Made by a program: the position numbers and the translations under genes. 64,000 bases of DNA from positions 62,001 to 126,000 of the forward strand of contig NZ_CAKZJO010000052.1 in NCBI RefSeq assembly GCF_936943645.1. The letters run 5' to 3'. Numbering within the stretch: the first letter of the stretch is position 1; every line of letters begins with the position of its first letter. Positions 1 through 9,435 of the stretch are shown here, in pieces. Under the pieces are notes generated by a model. The model did not search any database and was not told the origin of the DNA. It saw nothing but the letters and a program-made list of their open reading frames with translations. This DNA is from an uncultured Bradyrhizobium sp. (GTDB lineage Bacteria > Pseudomonadota > Alphaproteobacteria > Rhizobiales > Xanthobacteraceae).

Positions 1-1
1 G

Positions 2-280
2 CTCGAGCCGACGGCCACCCCTTCGGTGGTATCGGGTAATGAAATACCAATCGCTCCGCTCCCCGCCGCGGGAACTCTGGCCATGCTGACCCCGACCGGC
101 GACGTCCGTCCGCTCGACGACATGGAGAACGAGATCATCCGCTTTGCGATCTCGCATTATCGCGGCCAGATGTCCGAAGTGGCCCGCCGCCTCAAAATCG
201 GCCGCTCCACCCTCTACCGCAAACTCGACGAGGCCGGGGTTCCCGGACATGGCGGGAAAAGCGGCGAGGAGACGCACTGA
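2..280 (+). CDS. Sigma-54-dependent response regulator, C-terminal end only (5' truncated by window edge)
   Basis: The reading frame is open from the window edge to the stop, so only the last 92 or so residues are present. The C-terminal 45 residues form a Fis-type helix-turn-helix (EVARRLKIGRSTLYRKL), the DNA-binding end typical of NtrC/DctD-like activators of sigma-54 RNA polymerase; the linker before it is proline-rich and low in complexity. The receiver and AAA+ domains would lie upstream of the window and cannot be seen, so the exact regulator is unknown. The methionine at 26 is internal and not a real start. Confidence 0.8.
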   Translation, partial: LEPTATPSVVSGNEIPIAPLPAAGTLAMLTPTGDVRPLDDMENEIIRFAISHYRGQMSEVARRLKIGRSTLYRKLDEAGVPGHGGKSGEETH

Positions 281-627
281 GCCTCATGCGAACGGAGGTT
301 CGCAGGGCGATGCGAGAGTGGCTGTAAGCCGTTCGCATGACGACAGAATTCGACCGCGACTTGAACCGTGACTTGGAAGTGACAGACACAGGGAAAAGCG
401 CGCGGGGCAAGCGCACAATCCGTTGCCAAGAGGCGCCCTTGAAGTCAGTTTGGCGTGAGTTGTCCCGGTTAGCGCTGGCTGCAAAATCGGGGCCTGTATA
501 TCGTCTGCGTGGGAATCGTTGCGTGCAGGCGTGCAACTTTCGAGAGGCCGGCGCGATTTAGCCGAAGCTCATTAGGCGATAACGAAGCTGTTCCATGAGG
601 GACAGTTCACCCGAGGGGTGCGACACA
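281..627. other. Intergenic region, no gene seen
   Basis: This 347-bp gap between the regulator and the L,D-transpeptidase has short overlapping reading frames on both strands, none with a convincing ribosome binding site or recognisable product. It holds one stem-loop (listed separately) and must contain the promoter of the transpeptidase gene. Confidence 0.6.
285..339. other. Inverted repeat downstream of the sigma-54 regulator
   Basis: Perfect 11-bp arms, CATGCGAACGG at 285-295 and CCGTTCGCATG at 329-339, lie 5 bp after the regulator stop codon. There is no T-run after the second arm, so this is a stem-loop of uncertain role: mRNA end, processing site or protein-binding site. Confidence 0.5.
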
Positions 628-2838
628 ATGCGGAACTGTTTGAACCACCGTGCGGGCTTCGACCGTGTCTTGATGACGGTCGCGGCAACCTTCCTCACGG
701 TGTCGGCCAGCGCGGCCCTGGCGCAGGATCAGGCGCGCAGCAGCGCCGCCGAGCTCGCGATCGAAGCCGCGATCCCGCGTCCCGAGCCGGCCAACGTCCC
801 GCCGCCGACCGCTTCCGACATCAAGCTCGACACCACCGCCACCGTTCAGGATCCTGCCAAGGAAACTGCGAAGGATCCGGTGAAGGCGGAGGCTGCGCCC
901 GCGCCGGCCGCAGACAAGGTCGAGACCAAGCCGGCCGACATTGCCACCACGCCCGTGCCCGAGGCGCCGAAGAGCGAGACCGCCAAAACCGAACCAGCGA
1001 AGTCCGAACCCGCGAAGGCGGATACCGCAACTGCAACGCCGGCCGCGCCTGCCGCTCCCGCCACGGCAGCGGCTCCGGCGACCGAGCCGGTGAAGGCCGC
1101 GAGCAACGTTCCCGCCGCCGATCAGCCGGTCGCCGACAAGCTCAAGGATATCATCGGCGCCAAGACGTCGCGCTATTTCGACCGCAAGAACGAGCGCGCG
1201 GCGATCGAGAAATTTTATGGCGCACGCGACTTCGCGCCGGTCTGGACCCAGGGCGGCAGCCTGACCGCTGCAGCCAAGGGCGTCATCGCCCGGCTGAAGG
1301 ACGCGGCCTCCGACGGTCTCAACCCCGCAGACTATGCGGTGCCGGATTTCGCCGGCGCCACCACGCCGGATGCGCTCGCCGATGCCGAGCTGAAGCTCAC
1401 CGCCAGCATGTTCGACTATGCGCGCCAGGCCCAGAGCGGCCGCATGCATTGGTCGCAGGTCTCTGGCGACATCCTCTATCCCGAGCATCCGGTCGACCCG
1501 AACGAGGTGCTCGCCAAGATCACCACCGCGACCGACGCATCCGCCGCGCTCGACAGCTACAACCCGCCGCACAAGCTCTACAAGGAGCTGAAGGCCAAGC
1601 TCGCGGAGCTGCGTGGTCAGGGCAACGGCCCGGTGATCGAGATCGCCGACGGCCCGTCGCTGAAATACATCCCGGCCACCAAGAAGCAGGCTGAGATCGT
1701 CGTGGAAGATCCGCGCGTGCCGCAGCTCCGCGCCAAGCTCGGTCTCGCCGAGAACGCGAACGATACCCGCTACGACGCCACTGTCGCCGGCGCCGTGCGA
1801 AAATTCCAGAGCGGCGCCGAGATGAAGGCGACCGGCATTCTCGACGACAAGACGGTCAAGGCGCTCAACACGCCCAAGCGCGACAAGCAGATCGACGTCG
1901 TGCTGGTCAACATGGAGCGCTGGCGCTGGCTGCCGCGCGACCTCGGCGCGCCCTCGCTGGGCGATGCCTATGTGATCCTCAACATTCCCGACTACACGCT
2001 GAAGGTGATGCAGCGCGGCCAGCAGGTCTGGACCACCCGCGTCGTCACCGGCAAGCCGGGCACGCATGCGACCCCGCTGCTGACCGAGACGATGAAGTAC
2101 ATCACGGTCAACCCGACCTGGAACGTGCCGCCGTCGATCGTCTACAACGAATACCTGCCGGCGCTTCAGCAGGACCCGACCGTGCTGCAGCGCATGGGCC
2201 TCAAGCTCGAACAGAACCGCGACGGCTCGGTGCACATCTCGCAGCCTCCAGGTGAAGCCAACGCGCTCGGCCGCATCCGCTTCAACTTCCCGAACAAGTT
2301 CCTGGTCTATCAGCACGACACGCCGGACAAGAACCTGTTCGCCAGGGAAGATCGCGCCTTCAGCCATGGCTGCATGCGCGTGCAATATCCGGATCAATAT
2401 GCGTCCGTGCTGCTCAACATCGCCATGCCGAACGAGAAGTACACGCCCGAGCGCGTGCGCAGCATGTACGGCAAGAGCGAGGTAGACCTGAAATTCCCGA
2501 CGCCGGTCCCGGTCAACATCACCTATCAGACCGCCTTCGTGGACGATGCCGGCAAGCTGCAATTCCGCAAGGACGTCTATGGCCGCGACGCGACCATGAT
2601 CAACATCCTGAAGAACACCCGCGGCAAGGATCTCGAGGCCGTGGTTGCGCACTCGCAGCCGAGCTATTCGCGCCCGGCAACGACCCTGCCCTCGGGCGTT
2701 GCGGTGGCCAACAATGGCGGCGGCTTCGGCTCGTCCGGCCCGAACTTCTTCGAGCGGCTGTTCGGAGGCGGAGCCCCAACCCCGCCGCCGGCTCCGGTCG
2801 GCCGCCGGTCCCAGCAGCAGCGGGTATTTACCCGTTAA
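628..2838 (+). CDS. L,D-transpeptidase, YcbB/LdtD type
   Basis: A periplasmic enzyme that would form 3-3 cross-links in peptidoglycan or attach proteins to it. The 736-aa product has a signal peptide (about residues 1-32, ending SAALA), a long Ala/Pro/Lys/Thr-rich linker (about 35-165), an LDT scaffold domain, a peptidoglycan-binding domain near 365-415 (motif AVRKFQ) and a YkuD catalytic domain near 440-610. The active-site motif SHGCMRV is intact, with Cys at about residue 582. The C-terminus is a Gly/Pro/Gln-rich tail. The ATG at 628 is preferred over the upstream ATG at 595 because GAGGGG precedes it by about 10 bp and the signal peptide then begins properly. Next downstream is another murein-related gene (DUF882), separated by a terminator. 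Confidence 0.9.
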   Translation: MRNCLNHRAGFDRVLMTVAATFLTVSASAALAQDQARSSAAELAIEAAIPRPEPANVPPPTASDIKLDTTATVQDPAKETAKDPVKAEAAPAPAADKVETKPADIATTPVPEAPKSETAKTEPAKSEPAKADTATATPAAPAAPATAAAPATEPVKAASNVPAADQPVADKLKDIIGAKTSRYFDRKNERAAIEKFYGARDFAPVWTQGGSLTAAAKGVIARLKDAASDGLNPADYAVPDFAGATTPDALADAELKLTASMFDYARQAQSGRMHWSQVSGDILYPEHPVDPNEVLAKITTATDASAALDSYNPPHKLYKELKAKLAELRGQGNGPVIEIADGPSLKYIPATKKQAEIVVEDPRVPQLRAKLGLAENANDTRYDATVAGAVRKFQSGAEMKATGILDDKTVKALNTPKRDKQIDVVLVNMERWRWLPRDLGAPSLGDAYVILNIPDYTLKVMQRGQQVWTTRVVTGKPGTHATPLLTETMKYITVNPTWNVPPSIVYNEYLPALQQDPTVLQRMGLKLEQNRDGSVHISQPPGEANALGRIRFNFPNKFLVYQHDTPDKNLFAREDRAFSHGCMRVQYPDQYASVLLNIAMPNEKYTPERVRSMYGKSEVDLKFPTPVPVNITYQTAFVDDAGKLQFRKDVYGRDATMINILKNTRGKDLEAVVAHSQPSYSRPATTLPSGVAVANNGGGFGSSGPNFFERLFGGGAPTPPPAPVGRRSQQQRVFTR

Positions 2839-2879
2839 TCCCCGCGGGACCTCCGCCTTTCGAATTCTGCAATGAAATC

Positions 2880-2908
2880 AACGGCTCCGTCCCAAGGACG
2901 GGGCCGTT
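2880..2908 (+). terminator. Terminator-like hairpin after the L,D-transpeptidase
   Basis: Arms AACGGCTCCGTCC and GGACGGGGCCGTT pair with one G-U across a 3-nt loop, starting 42 bp after the stop codon. The following TAACGTTAACC is only partly T-rich, so termination may be weak. Confidence 0.6.
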
Positions 2909-3109
2909 TAACGTTAACCATTGTCCACTTGCCCCCCGGGCCACGGGCGTTTTTTTGCCACAGTCAACCGGTTAGGATTGTATTCTGACTTGGTTTGGGG
3001 GCGGGAAGGTCAACCTCGAATTAACCTTCTCGCTTTAAGAAAGCGTTCATCCTCTTTCGCGCGCTAACGGGGTTGGCGGGAGAGTCCATTTTGAACGCTC
3101 GTCGACTGG

Positions 3110-4720
3110 GTGGGCTCATACGTGCTGACGGGTCTCGCACGCCAATTCGCTGTGCTGTCGTTGTCCCATGCGGGAGTGAAGGTCGGATCCAGGATCGGCC
3201 TCGCTGCCGCATTGCTGCTGGCTGCCGCCGGCTCGGTTCATAACGCTGCCGCGCTGAACGAGACCAAGACGCTCTCCTTCCACCACACCCATTCCGGCGA
3301 AGACCTCACCGTCACCTTCAAGCGCGACGGGCGCTACGACGAAGCGGCGCTGAAGCAGCTTAACCATTTCCTGCGCGACTGGCGCACCCAGGACGAGACG
3401 GTCATGGACCGCCGCCTGTTCGACATCATCTGGGAAGTCTATCGCGACGTCGACGGCAAGCAGCCGATCCAGATCATCTCCTCCTACCGCTCCCCCGCCA
3501 CCAACGCCATGCTTCGCCGCCGCTCCTCCGGGGTGGCGCGCTTCAGCCAGCACATGCTGGGACATGCGATGGACTTCTACATTCCGGGCGTGCCCCTGGA
3601 GCAGATCCGCTTCGCCGGCCTGCGCCTGCAGCGCGGCGGCGTTGGCTTCTATCCGACCTCGGGCTCGCCCTTCGTGCATCTGGACACCGGCAGCATCCGG
3701 CACTGGCCGCGCATGACGCATGACCAGCTCGCCCGCGTCTTCCCGGACGGCAAGACGGTGCATCTGCCGACCGACGGCAATCCGCTGAAGGGCTATGAAC
3801 TCGCCAAGGCCGAGATCGAGCGCCGCGGCAATGGCGATGATTCCGGCAGCAGCAAGCCGAACTTCTTCGCAGCGCTGTTCAAGGGCAAGTCGGCTGCGCC
3901 GGCCGCCAGCAGCGACGAGGATGACGAGGGCGCGCCTGCGCCGGCCGCAAAGCCGTCGGCACCGACCGTCGTCGCAGCCGCCGCCAAGCCCGCCGAACTC
4001 GTGCCGACGCCGCGTGCCAAGCCGCAAATCGCCAATGCGATCCAGCTCGCCTCGGCCGATGCGCAGCTCGTTGCGCCGCCCAAGCCGAAGCCCGCGCCGG
4101 TGGCCGACAAGGCCGCTTCCGGCAAGCCGGAGACCCCGGCCGACATCATCAATGCCCGCGGCTTCTGGGATGACGTCCCGGCCGCACCGCAGCAGGCAAC
4201 GCCGGCGCAGATCGCCGCGTTGAAGGCGCGCCAGGCCCTTGCCGCCGCCACCGATCCGCAACCCACCGCAAGCGTGTCCAATTCGGCCCTTCAGGCGCTG
4301 GCTTTCGCGCCGGCCGCCTCCCCGGTCGACCGCGCCAACGTCGTCGCCGCCTCGGCCCCGATCCCGCGGTCCGCGCGGCCCCGCAACGTCGCCCAGGCGA
4401 CCGAGATCAACACCGTGGTCGGCAAGAGCGTCGACGGCATGGTCGCGACCGCAACCCGCCTCTCAGCCGCCAAGGGCGAGAGCGTCTGGCTCAAGATCGT
4501 GATGCTGTCGCCGAGCGCCAGCCGCGCGATGTCGGTCACGCTGATGGGCGAGCTCGATACGGCAGCGCTGCGTGGCTATTTCGTCAAGCCGCACAGCGTG
4601 ATCGCGATGGGTTTTGCCGACGATCCGATGCAGGGCCTGTCCTGCGAGACGTTCTCCGGCAGCGCCACCGCAAAACTCCAGACGACGTCGTTCGTGGTCC
4701 GCACGGCCGCGCTGCGCTGA
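3110..4720 (+). CDS. DUF882 (peptidase M15A-like, YcbK-type) exported murein protein
   Basis: 536 aa, probably periplasmic. A hydrophobic export segment spans about residues 27-45, and the DUF882/M15A domain follows (about 50-235). It shows the family's metal-site patterns: SYRSP, then SQHMLGHAMD, then FVHLDTG. The family resembles D-Ala-D-Ala peptidases and the YcbK protein often found near YcbB-type transpeptidases, as here. The C-terminal half is an Ala/Pro/Lys linker and a short conserved end domain (about 430-536) of unknown role. An in-frame stop at 3092 means the start must lie after it; GTG 3110 is the longest option, with GTG 3122 or GTG 3176 also possible, and none has a strong ribosome site. 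Confidence 0.85.
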   Translation: MGSYVLTGLARQFAVLSLSHAGVKVGSRIGLAAALLLAAAGSVHNAAALNETKTLSFHHTHSGEDLTVTFKRDGRYDEAALKQLNHFLRDWRTQDETVMDRRLFDIIWEVYRDVDGKQPIQIISSYRSPATNAMLRRRSSGVARFSQHMLGHAMDFYIPGVPLEQIRFAGLRLQRGGVGFYPTSGSPFVHLDTGSIRHWPRMTHDQLARVFPDGKTVHLPTDGNPLKGYELAKAEIERRGNGDDSGSSKPNFFAALFKGKSAAPAASSDEDDEGAPAPAAKPSAPTVVAAAAKPAELVPTPRAKPQIANAIQLASADAQLVAPPKPKPAPVADKAASGKPETPADIINARGFWDDVPAAPQQATPAQIAALKARQALAAATDPQPTASVSNSALQALAFAPAASPVDRANVVAASAPIPRSARPRNVAQATEINTVVGKSVDGMVATATRLSAAKGESVWLKIVMLSPSASRAMSVTLMGELDTAALRGYFVKPHSVIAMGFADDPMQGLSCETFSGSATAKLQTTSFVVRTAALR

Positions 4721-4745
4721 TAGCTTCCACAAGCTCGGTCACGTC

Positions 4746-4824
4746 GCCCGGATGGAGCGCAACGCAATCCGGGAATCGCCGCGGGTGTCGAGAGATCCCG
4801 GATTCCGCTGCGCTCCATCCGGGC
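4746..4824. repeat. Dispersed palindromic repeat (CCCGGATGGAGCG type)
   Basis: Two 29-bp arms (4746-4774 and 4796-4824) are inverted copies with 27 of 29 positions matching, sharing the core CCCGGATGGAGCG. The element sits between convergent genes, and a shorter copy lies at 5331. Such palindromes are frequent between genes in Bradyrhizobium and Rhodopseudomonas. Confidence 0.8.
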
Positions 4825-4834
4825 CACGCGTGAC

Positions 4835-5260
4835 CTACTTGGCCTTCCTGCCCCGCCGGTCGAGATGGTAGGTCAGCGCCAGCGACAGGCAGATCGATAG
4901 CTCCTGCTTCGGCAGCTTGCCCGTCACCGGCACCAGCAATGCCCGGGTCTGCCGGTATTCGAACCGGTCGGGAAAGCGCTCGCGAAAATCGTCGATCAGG
5001 GTCGTCTTGCAGTTGAACAGGATGGCGGCAAGGTCGGAATCCTTCAGACGTCCGAGCCGGATCGTCGAGCCGCTGCCGGTCTCATGGGTCAGATAGGCAG
5101 GCTCGCCCCATTTCAGCGTTTCGGTGAGCTTGCCGACCTCGTCATGCGCCGCGGCGGCCGCGAAGATCAGCTCGCGCACCTGGAGCAGCCGCTTGCCGAT
5201 CGCCAGCGGAAGCGCACTGAGGGCGCGGTTCACCTCGTGCGGCAGCGGCGGCGCGGTCAC
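4835..5260 (-). CDS. DUF1801 domain protein
   Basis: A 141-aa soluble protein with the DUF1801 (YdhG/YjbR-like) fold pattern: an N-terminal helix, the motif TLKWGEPAYL, then alternating strands including LGRLKDSDLAAILFNCK. The biochemical role of the family is not established. It has no signal peptide or membrane segment. The stop codon lies 10 bp beyond a palindromic repeat that may end transcripts from both sides. It is monocistronic as far as can be seen. Confidence 0.75.
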   Translation of the reverse strand: MTAPPLPHEVNRALSALPLAIGKRLLQVRELIFAAAAAHDEVGKLTETLKWGEPAYLTHETGSGSTIRLGRLKDSDLAAILFNCKTTLIDDFRERFPDRFEYRQTRALLVPVTGKLPKQELSICLSLALTYHLDRRGRKAK

Positions 5261-5330
5261 GGCAGTCTCCGTTCACGGACGAAGTGCAACACGGCGCGCT
5301 TGTAGCCTGGATTGGGTGCCGGAGCGAGAC

Positions 5331-5358
5331 CCCGGATGGAGCGATCGCTCCATCCGGG
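5331..5358. repeat. Perfect 28-bp palindrome (same family as at 4746)
   Basis: A fully self-complementary 28-bp sequence with half-site CCCGGATGGAGCGA, between two minus-strand genes. It shares its core with the longer element at 4746-4824. Confidence 0.85.
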
Positions 5359-5389
5359 CCACCATCAATCGTATCCGAGGCGCGATGCC

Positions 5390-5662
5390 TCAGAGCATCC
5401 CCAGCGCCTGCATGTAGGTCTCGAGAATCGTCTCGGCCTCGGCGCGCTCGTTGGGGTCCTGCTTGCGCAGGCGCACGATGGTGCGCAGCGCCTTGACGTC
5501 GTAGCCGTTGCCCTTGCTCTCGGCATAGACGTCGCGAATGTCGTCGGAGATCGCCTTCTTCTCTTCCTCCAGCCGCTCGATGCGCTCGATGATGGATTTG
5601 AGCTGGTCCTTGGCAAATTTCGTCGCGGGCTCGTCGTCGCGGACGGCGGCGGTGGTGGCCAT
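5390..5662 (-). CDS. gapR: DUF2312 / GapR nucleoid-associated protein
   Basis: GapR is a small DNA-binding protein of alphaproteobacteria that binds AT-rich, overtwisted DNA and supports replication and the cell cycle. The 90-aa product matches the usual length (about 89 aa in Caulobacter) and carries the family core: [35 protein letters not shown] and a C-terminal helix ending ETYMQALG. The ATG at 5662 is chosen because GGAG lies 8 bp upstream; an upstream in-frame start at 5713 would add a non-conserved 17-residue leader. Confidence 0.9.
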   Translation of the reverse strand: MATTAAVRDDEPATKFAKDQLKSIIERIERLEEEKKAISDDIRDVYAESKGNGYDVKALRTIVRLRKQDPNERAEAETILETYMQALGML

Positions 5663-5851
5663 CTTGGTACTCCAAATGGAACTGGCAAAACGAGGTGACG
5701 CCGGCAACCTCACCGCGCGTGCTGGCTAGAACCCTTAGGGTTGGTGCCGATCACGTTCAAGGCAGCATCGTACTCGTCCACAGCGCGCCCACACCTTCCT
5801 GCGGCAGGGCGAAGAAAGCTGTTGTGTGATGCGACTCAAGGGCGGACGAGC

Positions 5852-6163
5852 TCAGTGTCCGTGGCCGTGGGGATGCACCTTCTTCATCGTCTCGATCTGC
5901 TCGGGCGTCGCCGTGCCCTGGTATTTCGATTTCCAGGTCTCGTAGGGCATGCCGTAGACCGCCTCCCGGCTCTCGTCCTTGCTCAAGGTGGCGCCCTGCG
6001 CGTCGGCGGCTTCCTTGAGCCAGTTGGACAGGCAGTTGCGGCAGAAGCCCGCCAGATTCATCAGGTCGATGTTCTGGACGTCGGTCCGCGTCTTCAGATG
6101 TTCGACCAGACGCCGGAAAGCGGCCGCCTCGAGCTCGATTCTGGTCTTGTCGTCGATTGCCAT
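5852..6163 (-). CDS. DUF1244 domain protein
   Basis: A 103-aa soluble protein belonging to the DUF1244 family of small alphaproteobacterial proteins. Visible family features are an N-terminal acidic helix (AAAFRRLVEHLKTR), a GFCRNCLSNW segment with two cysteines, and YGMPYETWKSKYQG. It ends in a His-rich tail (HPHGHGH), which together with the cysteine pair could bind a metal, though no function is known. It is transcribed alone. Confidence 0.8.
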   Translation of the reverse strand: MAIDDKTRIELEAAAFRRLVEHLKTRTDVQNIDLMNLAGFCRNCLSNWLKEAADAQGATLSKDESREAVYGMPYETWKSKYQGTATPEQIETMKKVHPHGHGH

Positions 6164-6354
6164 GGCTGTATCCCTTGGTATCCCCTTGGTATTCCTTGGG
6201 CCGGACCCGTCTGGTCACCCTTACGGGATCAGGTGGGCTCTGTCACAGATTTTGCCATATCCCGGCGCAAACCGCCCCAGGCCGGCGTTGCCCCTCCGGG
6301 GTGGTTCCCGGGCCTACGCCAAATCGTCAATGATCTGGTATAGCTACCGCGACA

Positions 6355-6951
6355 ATGATTGCCGAATCTCCCCGCCCCCCGCTTCGCCTGCTCGCCCGGT
6401 TGGTCCCGGTGCTGGTGGTCGCATGGCTGTGCCTTTTCACCAGCCCGGCTTCCGCCGATTTCCGCCTCTGCAACAACACGTCGAGCCGGGTCGGCATTGC
6501 GCTCGGCTACAAGGACGCCGAGGGCTGGACCACCGAAGGCTGGTGGAACATCTCCTCCCGGTCCTGCGAGACCCTGCTGCGGGGAACGCTGGTCGCCCGA
6601 TACTATTACATCTACGCGATCGACTACGATCGCGGCGGCGAATGGTCGGGGCAGGCCTTCATGTGCTCGCGCGACAAGGAATTCACCATCCGCGGCACCG
6701 AGGATTGCCTCGCGCGCGGCTACGACCGGACCGGCTATTTCGAGGTCGACACCGGCGAGCAGCGGGCGTGGACGGTGCAGCTGACCGACGCCAACGAGCA
6801 GCCGGCACAGCAGCGCGTGCCCGGCCTGCCCGGTCCTGTCGGTCCGGGCGGAGTTCCGGGTTTGCCCAATAGCCCGCCCGGTGGTCCGCCCCCCGCCGCG
6901 CCTGGCCTTCCGCCAGCCGCAGCCCCGCCCCCGTCTGGAAATAAGCCATGA
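6355..6951 (+). CDS. DUF1036 exported protein
   Basis: 198 aa with a signal peptide (about residues 1-34, ending SPASA) and a DUF1036 domain (about 35-150) that begins FRLCNNTSSRVGIALGY and contains four cysteines likely to form disulfides in the periplasm. The last 40 residues are a Gly/Pro/Ala collagen-like low-complexity tail. The function of the family is unknown. Its stop overlaps the pyk start by 4 bp (ATGA), so the two genes are probably cotranscribed and translationally coupled. Confidence 0.85.
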   Translation: MIAESPRPPLRLLARLVPVLVVAWLCLFTSPASADFRLCNNTSSRVGIALGYKDAEGWTTEGWWNISSRSCETLLRGTLVARYYYIYAIDYDRGGEWSGQAFMCSRDKEFTIRGTEDCLARGYDRTGYFEVDTGEQRAWTVQLTDANEQPAQQRVPGLPGPVGPGGVPGLPNSPPGGPPPAAPGLPPAAAPPPSGNKP

Positions 6952-8384
6952 GGCGTCTTCGCCGTATCAAGATTCTCGCGACCCTGGGACCGGCCTCTTC
7001 AGATCTCGCGATGATCCGCCGCCTGTTCGAGGCCGGCGCCGACCTGTTTCGCATCAACATGAGCCACACCCCGCATGACAAGATGCGGGAGCTGGTGGCG
7101 ACGATCCGCAATGTCGAATCGAGTTACGGCCGGCCGATCGGCATCCTGGTCGACCTGCAGGGCCCGAAGCTCCGGCTCGGCGCCTTCGCCGAAGGCTCGG
7201 TCCAGCTCCAGAACGGCCAGACCTTCACGCTCGATTCCGACAAGGCACCCGGCGATGCCACGCGCGTCCATCTTCCGCATCCGGAGATCCTGGCGGCGCT
7301 CAGGCCCGGCCACGCGCTGCTGCTCGACGACGGCAAGGTGCGCCTGATCGCCGAGGAGACCTCGAAGCAGCACGCAGTGACGCGTGTCGTGGTCGGCGGC
7401 AAGATGAGCGACCGCAAGGGCGTCAGCCTGCCCGATACCGACCTGCCGGTCTCCGCCATGACACCGAAGGATCGCGCCGACCTCGAGGCCGCGCTCGTCA
7501 CCGGCGTCGACTGGATCGCGCTGTCCTTCGTGCAACGCGCCGACGACGTGCTCGAAGCCAAGAAGATGATCCGCGGCCGCGCCGCCGTGATGGCCAAGAT
7601 CGAGAAGCCGCAGGCGATCGACCGCCTCGCCGACATCATCGAGGCCTCCGACGCGCTGATGGTGGCGCGCGGCGACCTCGGCGTCGAGCTGCCGCTGGAG
7701 CGCGTGCCGAGCCTGCAGAAGCAGATGACGCGGATGGCGCGCCGCGCCGGCAAGCCGGTGGTGATCGCAACGCAGATGCTGGAATCGATGATCCAGTCAC
7801 CGGTGCCGACCCGCGCCGAAGTCTCCGACGTCGCCACCGCCGTCTACGAGGGCGCCGACGCCATCATGCTGTCGGCGGAATCGGCGGCCGGCAAATTCCC
7901 GGTCGAGGCGGTCTCGACCATGAACCGCATCGGCGAGGAGGTCGAGCGCGACCCGACTTATCGCTCGGTGATCATGGCCCAGCGCCCGGCGCCGGAAGCA
8001 ACCGCGGGCGATGCCATCGCGGACGCCGCGCGGCAGATCGCCGAGACGCTCGACCTGCCCGCCTTGATCTGCTGGACCTCGTCGGGCTCGACCGCGGTGC
8101 GCGTGGCGCGCGAGCGGCCGAAGCCGCCGATCGTGGCGATCACGCCCAACATCACGGCAGGACGGCGGCTTGCCGTCGCCTGGGGCGTGCATTGCGTGGT
8201 GGCTGAAGATGCCCGCGACCAGGACGACATGGTCAGCCGTGCCGGCCAGATCGCGTTCCGCGACGGCTTCGTCCGCGCCGGCCAGCGCGTGCTCATCGTC
8301 GCCGGCGTTCCGCTCGGCATTCCCGGCACCACCAACATGGTGCGCATCGCCTCGGTCGGTCCCGAGGGCGACGCGAACATGTAG
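6948..8384 (+). CDS. pyk: Pyruvate kinase
   Basis: Converts phosphoenolpyruvate and ADP to pyruvate and ATP in glycolysis. The 478-aa product is full length. It has an (alpha/beta)8 barrel beginning RIKILATLGPASSD, with NMSHTP and the catalytic lysine motif AVMAKIEKPQA, then MVARGDLGVELPLE and ATQMLESMI; a B domain inserted around residues 65-165; and a C-terminal allosteric domain ending VPLGIPGTTNMVRI. The ATG overlaps the DUF1036 stop, giving an odd but probably real operon of an exported protein and a glycolytic enzyme. Confidence 0.97.
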   Translation: MRRLRRIKILATLGPASSDLAMIRRLFEAGADLFRINMSHTPHDKMRELVATIRNVESSYGRPIGILVDLQGPKLRLGAFAEGSVQLQNGQTFTLDSDKAPGDATRVHLPHPEILAALRPGHALLLDDGKVRLIAEETSKQHAVTRVVVGGKMSDRKGVSLPDTDLPVSAMTPKDRADLEAALVTGVDWIALSFVQRADDVLEAKKMIRGRAAVMAKIEKPQAIDRLADIIEASDALMVARGDLGVELPLERVPSLQKQMTRMARRAGKPVVIATQMLESMIQSPVPTRAEVSDVATAVYEGADAIMLSAESAAGKFPVEAVSTMNRIGEEVERDPTYRSVIMAQRPAPEATAGDAIADAARQIAETLDLPALICWTSSGSTAVRVARERPKPPIVAITPNITAGRRLAVAWGVHCVVAEDARDQDDMVSRAGQIAFRDGFVRAGQRVLIVAGVPLGIPGTTNMVRIASVGPEGDANM

Positions 8385-8478
8385 GCCCACTGGCGCGGCC
8401 AAAACCAAAATTGCGAAAACAACCCCATGCACAGTAGCCGGCATCGTCGGCGAAGGTGCGCGGGTTTTGTGAAAAGAT

Positions 8479-8502
8479 GTGCTCAGGCAATGACCTGAGC
8501 AC
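8479..8502 (-). terminator. Terminator of the TetR gene at 8535
   Basis: Perfect 9-bp arms GTGCTCAGG and CCTGAGCAC with a 6-nt loop. On the minus strand the hairpin is followed by ATCTTTTC, a T-rich tail, 33 bp after the tetR stop. Confidence 0.7.
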
Positions 8503-8534
8503 GGTGAGGGCGCCACCGCGGTCGCACCGCGATT

Positions 8535-9215
8535 TTACGCCCCCACCAGCGCCTTCGTCGTCGGCAGCAGCGTCTGCTGCACCACCAGACCACGAGCGCG
8601 GGCGTCCATGACGCCGACGGCGCGCAGCGCCAGCAGCGTCACGGTCTGCACCGCATCGCGCATCTTGACGGGATCATCGAGATTGTCGGGCGCGAGCGGC
8701 CCGACCAGAGCCTCGTGCAGCGCGCCGAGCAGAGCGGTGGCGGCGAGCGCGGTATCCTGCGCCGGCAGGTGACCGGCACGCACGGCAGCATCGATCCGGG
8801 CCGCGATCTCGCCCGCGATCTCGCGACGGCTGGCGAGGCGTGAGGCGCTGACATCGACATCGACGGGCTCGGCCAGGATGCCCCAGGCGAGCCTTCGCTG
8901 TGACAGGGTATGGACCGCCACGGTGGTGACGGCGGCCGCCAGCGCCGAGGACGGCCCCGGCGCAGCATCGGCCGCCCGCCGGATCGCCGCGAGCTCGTCG
9001 CGGGACACCTCGGCAATGAGTTCGGAGATCAGCTCGGCCTTGGAGGGGAAGTAGCGGTAGACCGTGCCGGCCGCGACATTGGCCCGGACCGCGACCGGCG
9101 CGATCTGCACCGCCGCCATCCCGCCTTCCGCCGCGGCCTCCCGCGCCGCCGCCAGAATCGCGCTGCGCCGCGCCGCAAGGCGCTTAACCACTTGATGCGT
9201 CCGCCGATAAACCAT
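8535..9215 (-). CDS. TetR family transcriptional regulator
   Basis: A 226-aa DNA-binding regulator. The N-terminal helix-turn-helix is clear (ILAAAREAAAEGGMAAVQIA, then AAGTVYRYFPSKAELISEL), and the C-terminal two thirds is an all-helical ligand-binding domain. Its ligand and targets are not evident, and no divergently paired gene suggests one: the M23 peptidase gene lies upstream on the same strand. The ATG at 9215 gives a standard TetR N-terminus; the longer form from 9272 would add 19 unlikely residues. Confidence 0.85.
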   Translation of the reverse strand: MVYRRTHQVVKRLAARRSAILAAAREAAAEGGMAAVQIAPVAVRANVAAGTVYRYFPSKAELISELIAEVSRDELAAIRRAADAAPGPSSALAAAVTTVAVHTLSQRRLAWGILAEPVDVDVSASRLASRREIAGEIAARIDAAVRAGHLPAQDTALAATALLGALHEALVGPLAPDNLDDPVKMRDAVQTVTLLALRAVGVMDARARGLVVQQTLLPTTKALVGA

Positions 9216-9435
9216 GGCGCGCTTCCTGTCCCACACGCCTGCCGCACGCCCTGCGGCCGAACGCTTCGTCACTCAAAAGATGCAAATCGCCCCGCAAGGA
9301 CTGAACAACTATTCAGGAGAGATGACAAGATGGGAAATGCATAGCGCGCCGCAGTGGCCGGACTGGAGCGTCAACTCTGGCCGTGACGGCCTCGTCCCGG
9401 AAGCCGCCCAAGCGGACCGAGCGGGAGATGGATGG

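Noticed and set aside
607..2652. Long minus-strand reading frame opposite the L,D-transpeptidase gene
   Set aside because: Its product is Arg/Gly/His-rich with no domain or start signal; it is the antisense shadow of a GC-rich gene whose own strand has clear domains and a catalytic motif.
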